Positions 60,669 through 64,000 of a stretch of DNA of 64,000 nt are shown piece by piece. The DNA lies in the NCBI GenBank assembly GCA_902825945.1, contig CADECY010000020.1:31740-95739 (forward strand). Reading direction: 5' to 3'. The position numbers were made by a program, and so were the translations under genes. The notes beneath the pieces were generated by a model. That model had not been told where the DNA came from and did no database searches. It saw only the letters and a program-made list of their open reading frames with translations. The DNA is from an uncultured Acidobacteriota bacterium. Its GTDB lineage: Bacteria > Acidobacteriota > Terriglobia > Bryobacterales > Bryobacteraceae. Positions within the stretch are counted from its first letter, which is position 1, and every line of letters starts with the position of its first letter.

Positions 60669-61922
60669 CTACCACTTCACCAGAGTCTGCTTCTCGACCT
60701 TCGACTCGTCGAACTCGATTCCGAACCCCGGACGGTCCGGCAGGGCGATCCTGCCGTTCACGGGCACGAGTTTGTGTTTCTCGAAATGATAGTACGAACT
60801 CATCTTGTTGATGAGGTACTCGGCGAGAGGGCACGTCATCGGAGACTGACTCGCCACCACGTGCAGCGCCGCGTGAACGCTGTGTCCATGCGGAATCACT
60901 TGCGCGTCATGCACCGAGGCGATCGCGCAGATCTTGACCAGTTCGCTGACACCGCCGCACCATTCGGGGTCGGCTTGCACCACTGAGATCGCACCCGCTT
61001 CGAGAAATTTCGCGGCTTCCCAGCGGCCGTACATGTGCTCGCCCGTGGCGACCGGCACCGACGTCGCCCGGCTCAGCTTCACGAAGCTTTCGAGCTTGTC
61101 CATGTGGAACGCCTCTTCGATCCAGCGCGGGCGGAAACGTTCCACCTGCTTGGCCCACATGATCGCGTAGTCGAGACTCCAGCCCATGAAGGCGTCGAAC
61201 ATGATTTCGGCGCCGTCTCCCATGGTTTCGCGCAGGGTCCGGACGAGTTCGACGTTCTTGCGCAGTCCCTCCGCGCCATCGCCGGGACCATAGGCGAGGA
61301 ACCATTTCTGGTGGCGGAAGCCTTGCTTGTAGAACTCGGCGCAACGGCTTTGGACGTGTTCGGGTTCCACCGAATAGCCGAGACAACTGCCGTAGACTTC
61401 CACTTCAGCTCGCGTGGGTCCGCCGAGCACGCGATAAACCGGTGCCTTGAAGTAGCGTCCGCGAAGATCCCAGAGTGCGTTGTCGAGCGCGCTGATCGCG
61501 ATCATGTAGGCACCGGCGCGCGAGTGCCGGTTGGAGCGGTGCATCTGATCCCACAACGTTTCAACGGCCAGACCGTTCTTGCCGATCAGGTAGCTCTTCA
61601 GTTGTTGATCGACGACGATCGCGCCTTCCTTGTCGATCGGCCCGTACAATCCATCGAGCCCGCCCTGGGTCTTGATCTTCAGGTAGAGCGCCGAAGTGGG
61701 CGCGATTCTGCTCTCCGCGCCCGGGCCGGGATCCTTGTACGGCTTTGGCCGCATTTCATCGTAGATGTGGATGGGCTGCACCTGAAACTGGCCCGTGCCC
61801 GGCTCGACCGTGCGCCGGCCATCGAGTTTCCACAACTCGATCCCGGCAATCTTCATGTCGGAGGGCTCGGCGGAAAAGGCGAGCGTGGGAATCGTGGCAA
61901 GGAACTCGCGCCGGCGGATCAT
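60669..61922 (-). CDS. Tat-exported L-rhamnonate-dehydratase-like enzyme (enolase superfamily)
   Basis: 417 aa from ATG 61922, chosen for its twin-arginine start MIRRREFLATIPTLAFSAEP; the frame extends further but overlaps the SDR gene. Seen: H204-Q-K206-W with following YGPGDG, D243 in MFDAFMGWS, E269/E270 in RWIEEAFHMD, E295-H296 in VATGEHMYG, and H345 in VIPHGHSVH. The QKWF...YGPGDG and DPEWCGG phrases match the rhamnonate-dehydratase branch. Predicted to dehydrate a 6-deoxy or aldonic sugar acid. Divergent from the SDR, 23 nt between starts. Confidence 0.82.
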   Translation of the reverse strand: MIRRREFLATIPTLAFSAEPSDMKIAGIELWKLDGRRTVEPGTGQFQVQPIHIYDEMRPKPYKDPGPGAESRIAPTSALYLKIKTQGGLDGLYGPIDKEGAIVVDQQLKSYLIGKNGLAVETLWDQMHRSNRHSRAGAYMIAISALDNALWDLRGRYFKAPVYRVLGGPTRAEVEVYGSCLGYSVEPEHVQSRCAEFYKQGFRHQKWFLAYGPGDGAEGLRKNVELVRTLRETMGDGAEIMFDAFMGWSLDYAIMWAKQVERFRPRWIEEAFHMDKLESFVKLSRATSVPVATGEHMYGRWEAAKFLEAGAISVVQADPEWCGGVSELVKICAIASVHDAQVIPHGHSVHAALHVVASQSPMTCPLAEYLINKMSSYYHFEKHKLVPVNGRIALPDRPGFGIEFDESKVEKQTLVKW

Positions 61923-61945
61923 ATCGGTGACAATGAGGATAACAA

Positions 61946-62659
61946 ATGAGGCTCTCTGGAAAGGTAGTCCTGGTGACGGGTTCGGCGTCCGGTATCGGTG
62001 AAGCCGCGGCCCGGTTGTGCTCGGCGGAAGGCGCACTCGTCATCGGGATCGATTTGGTGCCGTCGCCATCCTGTGCCGACTCACGCATCGCGGATGTCGG
62101 CGACGAAGAGCAGGTTCGAAAGGCGCTCGAACCGATCGGGCGGCTCGACGCGGTGGTCACCTCGGCCGGTATTGCACGCCGCTTCCCGGTGGCCGAGCAG
62201 GACTCGGCGGGCTGGGACGAAGTGATGCGCGTGAATCTGCGCGGAACGTATCTGGTTTCGAAGTACGCGATTCCGAAGATGAAGCCGCGCGGCGGGAGCA
62301 TCATCCACATGGCGTCGGTCGTGGGTGTCACGGGTGTTCGCAATCGCTCGGCCTACGTCGCGAGCAAGGGCGCGGTGATCGCGCTGACGCGCAACATGGC
62401 GCTCGACTACGCAAAGGACAAGATCCGAGTGAATTGTTTGTGCCCCGGTTTCACCAAGACGCCGCTCATCCTAGGGCTCATGAACGACTCCGAACGGCTC
62501 GCCAAAATCACCGCGCTCCATCCGCTCGGGCGTCTCGGCGAACCCGAGGACATCGGCCACGCTGTCGTCTTTCTCGCTTCGGACGAATCGGCGTGGATAA
62601 CGGGCCAGTCGATCGCGGTGGATGGCGGGTTTACCGCGGGGCACGCGGCGGACGTCTGA
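61946..62659 (+). CDS. Short-chain dehydrogenase/reductase
   Basis: 237 aa. Seen: the NAD(P)-binding TGSASGIGE (11-19), the catalytic Tyr-Lys in SAYVASK, IIHMASVVG, CPGFTKTP, and the C-terminal ITGQSIAVDGGF, a classical SDR. GAGGAT lies ~5 nt before the ATG. It is divergent from the rhamnonate-dehydratase-like gene with a 23-nt gap. In sugar-acid pathways such SDRs oxidise sugars or reduce the 2-keto-3-deoxy product (inferred). Confidence 0.92.
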   Translation: MRLSGKVVLVTGSASGIGEAAARLCSAEGALVIGIDLVPSPSCADSRIADVGDEEQVRKALEPIGRLDAVVTSAGIARRFPVAEQDSAGWDEVMRVNLRGTYLVSKYAIPKMKPRGGSIIHMASVVGVTGVRNRSAYVASKGAVIALTRNMALDYAKDKIRVNCLCPGFTKTPLILGLMNDSERLAKITALHPLGRLGEPEDIGHAVVFLASDESAWITGQSIAVDGGFTAGHAADV

Positions 62660-62702
62660 GCCGGCGCGGAAGCCAGCCTGATCCATGGTTCGGCGGTTTC
62701 GA

Positions 62703-62708
62703 TATCAT
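62703..62708 (+). promoter_or_regulatory. -10 element near the endonuclease/phosphatase start (leaderless type)
   Basis: TATCAT (5 of 6) ends 7 nt before the ATG at 62716. No Shine-Dalgarno. Confidence 0.45.
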
Positions 62709-62715
62709 CCGCTCC

Positions 62716-63765
62716 ATGCCAACTCGTATGGCAACCTTCAATGTCGAGAACCTTTTCAGCCGGGCTCGTGCGATCAACGATCCGGACCCGGCTCGCAATA
62801 AACAGATCCTGGCGGATCTGGCCGAGTTGAACCGGCTGATCGCCAAGACTTCCTACTCCGCCGCGGACAAAGCCGCGATGAAAGAGATCCTCGAGCGGAA
62901 CCAAGTCACCAAGAGATCGATACGGCCGTTTTTCGTAAGCGAAGTTCGCGGCCGGCTCTTCAAGAACTCAGCCGCCAGTGGCATCGAAATCACCGCTGCG
63001 GGAAGAAGATCTTGGGAGGGATTCATCGACAGCGAACGCCAACCGCTGGACCGCGACGCCATCCGGAACACCGGAGACGTGATCAGGAAAGTCAATGCGG
63101 ATGCCTGGACCCTGATCGAGGTGGAGAGCCGCCCGACTCTTCTCGAGTTCAATCGTCAATTCGTGAACAACGGATATGATCACGCGATGCTCATCGATGG
63201 CAATGATCCGCGAGGAATCGATGTCGCGATGCTCGGGCGGCTTCCGGTTGGAAACATGCGGAGTCACGTGGACGACAAGGACGGCGGAAAGAACATCTTT
63301 TCGCGCGATTGTCCGGAACTCGAGTTGATCACGCCTTCCGGTAAGTCGTTATGGCTGGTCTCCAATCACCTTTTGAGCAAATTCGGCGGAGACACGCCAG
63401 CGAAAAAGGTACGCCGCAAGCTCCAGGCCACTCGCGTGCGCGATATCGTTCTCGCCAATTTCAATCTGTCGACCGACCTGGTCGTGGTCGCCGGCGACTT
63501 CAACGATATCCCGGACTCGGACCCTCTGCAGCCTCTTCTGACGCTCACCGGACTTCATGATGTCCTCGACAAGCTCCCCTCCGGAACGCCGAGGTTCACT
63601 TTTCGCAGTCCCAAAAATCAGATCGACTACATGCTCGTCTCGACGCCACTATTCGCCCTGCTGACTCATGTTGAAATCGAACGGCACGACATGACCACAC
63701 CGGGCTTCGATCGCGCGAGGCTCGCCTCGGATCACGCGGCGATCGTGGCGGACTTCAACGTCTGA
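62716..63765 (+). CDS. Endonuclease/exonuclease/phosphatase family protein
   Basis: 349 aa from ATG 62716 (ATG 62728 is an alternative). Seen: ATFNVENLF (~6-14), the Mg-ligand Glu in TLIEVESRPTL, the DNase I-like VVAGDFNDIPDSD, IDYMLVS, and the catalytic ASDHAAIVADF near the end. This is the EEP fold. Its substrate (DNA, RNA or phosphoester) cannot be told. Longer upstream frames lie inside the SDR gene. The 3' end overlaps the convergent transporter gene by 11 nt. Confidence 0.87.
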   Translation: MPTRMATFNVENLFSRARAINDPDPARNKQILADLAELNRLIAKTSYSAADKAAMKEILERNQVTKRSIRPFFVSEVRGRLFKNSAASGIEITAAGRRSWEGFIDSERQPLDRDAIRNTGDVIRKVNADAWTLIEVESRPTLLEFNRQFVNNGYDHAMLIDGNDPRGIDVAMLGRLPVGNMRSHVDDKDGGKNIFSRDCPELELITPSGKSLWLVSNHLLSKFGGDTPAKKVRRKLQATRVRDIVLANFNLSTDLVVVAGDFNDIPDSDPLQPLLTLTGLHDVLDKLPSGTPRFTFRSPKNQIDYMLVSTPLFALLTHVEIERHDMTTPGFDRARLASDHAAIVADFNV

Positions 63766-64000
63766 ACCCGAAAAATACCTGACAGGCGGCCGCACCCACC
63801 AGCGACATCGACCAGCCCCATACGAGCAGTCTCCGGAACAGCCGGTCCCGGTCCGGCGATGGCGGAACCGCCGCGATGCACAGGGCACCGATCGTGGAGA
63901 GCGGTGAAACGTCCACGAGGTGCGCGCCCACGTTGACCGAGTAGGCGATCATCAGCGGATCACCTCCGCCAAGCCGTGACACCAGTCCCGGGACGGTGGG
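63755..64000 (-). CDS. Membrane transporter C-terminus, MatC/SLC13-like (runs off window)
   Basis: The minus-strand frame is open to the window end, so only the last 81 residues are present. Seen: a hydrophobic segment with VGAHLVDVSPLSTIGALCIA and a final helix LLVWGWSMSLVGAAACQVFF ending GFRR. The 'VDVSPLSTIGAL' phrase is typical of MatC-like dicarboxylate or organic-acid carriers. It could take up acids processed by the nearby dehydratases (inferred). The 5' part is outside the window. Confidence 0.55.
   Translation of the reverse strand, partial: PTVPGLVSRLGGGDPLMIAYSVNVGAHLVDVSPLSTIGALCIAAVPPSPDRDRLFRRLLVWGWSMSLVGAAACQVFFGFRR

Noticed and set aside
62017..62715. Long N-terminal extension of the endonuclease/phosphatase gene
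   Set aside because: The extension lies within the SDR gene in another frame and is Arg-rich; ATG 62716 opens the family motif.

Overview
The window looks like a chromosomal segment of a GC-rich Acidobacteriota of the Solibacter/Bryobacter type. The evidence is three very large Oar-like TonB-dependent receptors with an N-terminal carboxypeptidase-regulatory-like domain, an ECF sigma factor of the TIGR02999 type paired with a receptor-like Ser/Thr kinase, a PEP-CTERM motif, Tat-exported enolase-superfamily enzymes, and many secreted beta-propeller/FG-GAP proteins. This placement is inferred from gene content; no 16S rRNA gene is present. There is no rRNA, CRISPR array, insertion sequence or phage module, and one tRNA gene (Lys).

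Layout. 0-2.7 kb: the end of gltD, tRNA-Lys, and the yceD-rpmF-plsX operon. 2.7-5.5 kb: two tandem STAND/AAA-type NTPases of unknown role. 5.5-7.8 kb: an MlrC-type metallopeptidase and an HpcH/HpaI aldolase. 7.8-15.1 kb: a TonB receptor followed by a secreted propeller-PHP protein (minus strand), and a divergent enolase-superfamily enzyme. 15.3-21.2 kb (minus): a second TonB receptor, a collagen-like exported protein and a sulfatase. 21.2-26.1 kb: a small membrane protein, a Tat-exported glycosidase-like protein, an MFS sugar transporter and a lipase-like hydrolase. 26.4-30.3 kb (minus): trpEG, a Cys-rich membrane protein, a 36-aa microprotein and hpnE. 30.4-33.4 kb: a secreted FG-GAP protein with a PEP-CTERM motif buried inside it. 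33.5-36.4 kb: an ECF sigma factor and its kinase-TPR partner. 36.5-40 kb: ndk, sucD and sucC (minus) and divergent trpD. 40-48.7 kb: a TonB-receptor remnant, a second glycosidase-like gene with an in-frame amber codon, a third TonB receptor and a coupled FG-GAP protein. 49.3-56.3 kb: a YtrA-type GntR regulator, ABC ATPase, ABC permease, a giant secreted SBBP protein, and a decayed second copy of the permease tail. 56.4-62.7 kb: a PQQ-type sugar dehydrogenase, three enolase-superfamily genes and an SDR. 62.7-64 kb: an exported-type endonuclease/phosphatase and the end of a MatC-like transporter.

How the genes fit together. Housekeeping functions (NADPH-dependent glutamate synthesis, fatty acid/phospholipid synthesis, tryptophan synthesis, hopanoid precursor synthesis, TCA cycle) are mixed with scattered scavenging modules for plant or microbial polymers. 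These pair an outer-membrane receptor with a secreted hydrolase-like or propeller protein, plus sulfatase, sugar-acid dehydratase, aldolase, SDR and transporter genes. The modules are not organised like a Bacteroidetes PUL (no SusD, no hybrid two-component system).

A feature that runs across the window is the promoter layout. Many first genes have no Shine-Dalgarno sequence. Instead a -10-like hexamer ends exactly 6 or 7 nt before the start codon, which predicts leaderless mRNAs. The positions are listed among the features and findings.
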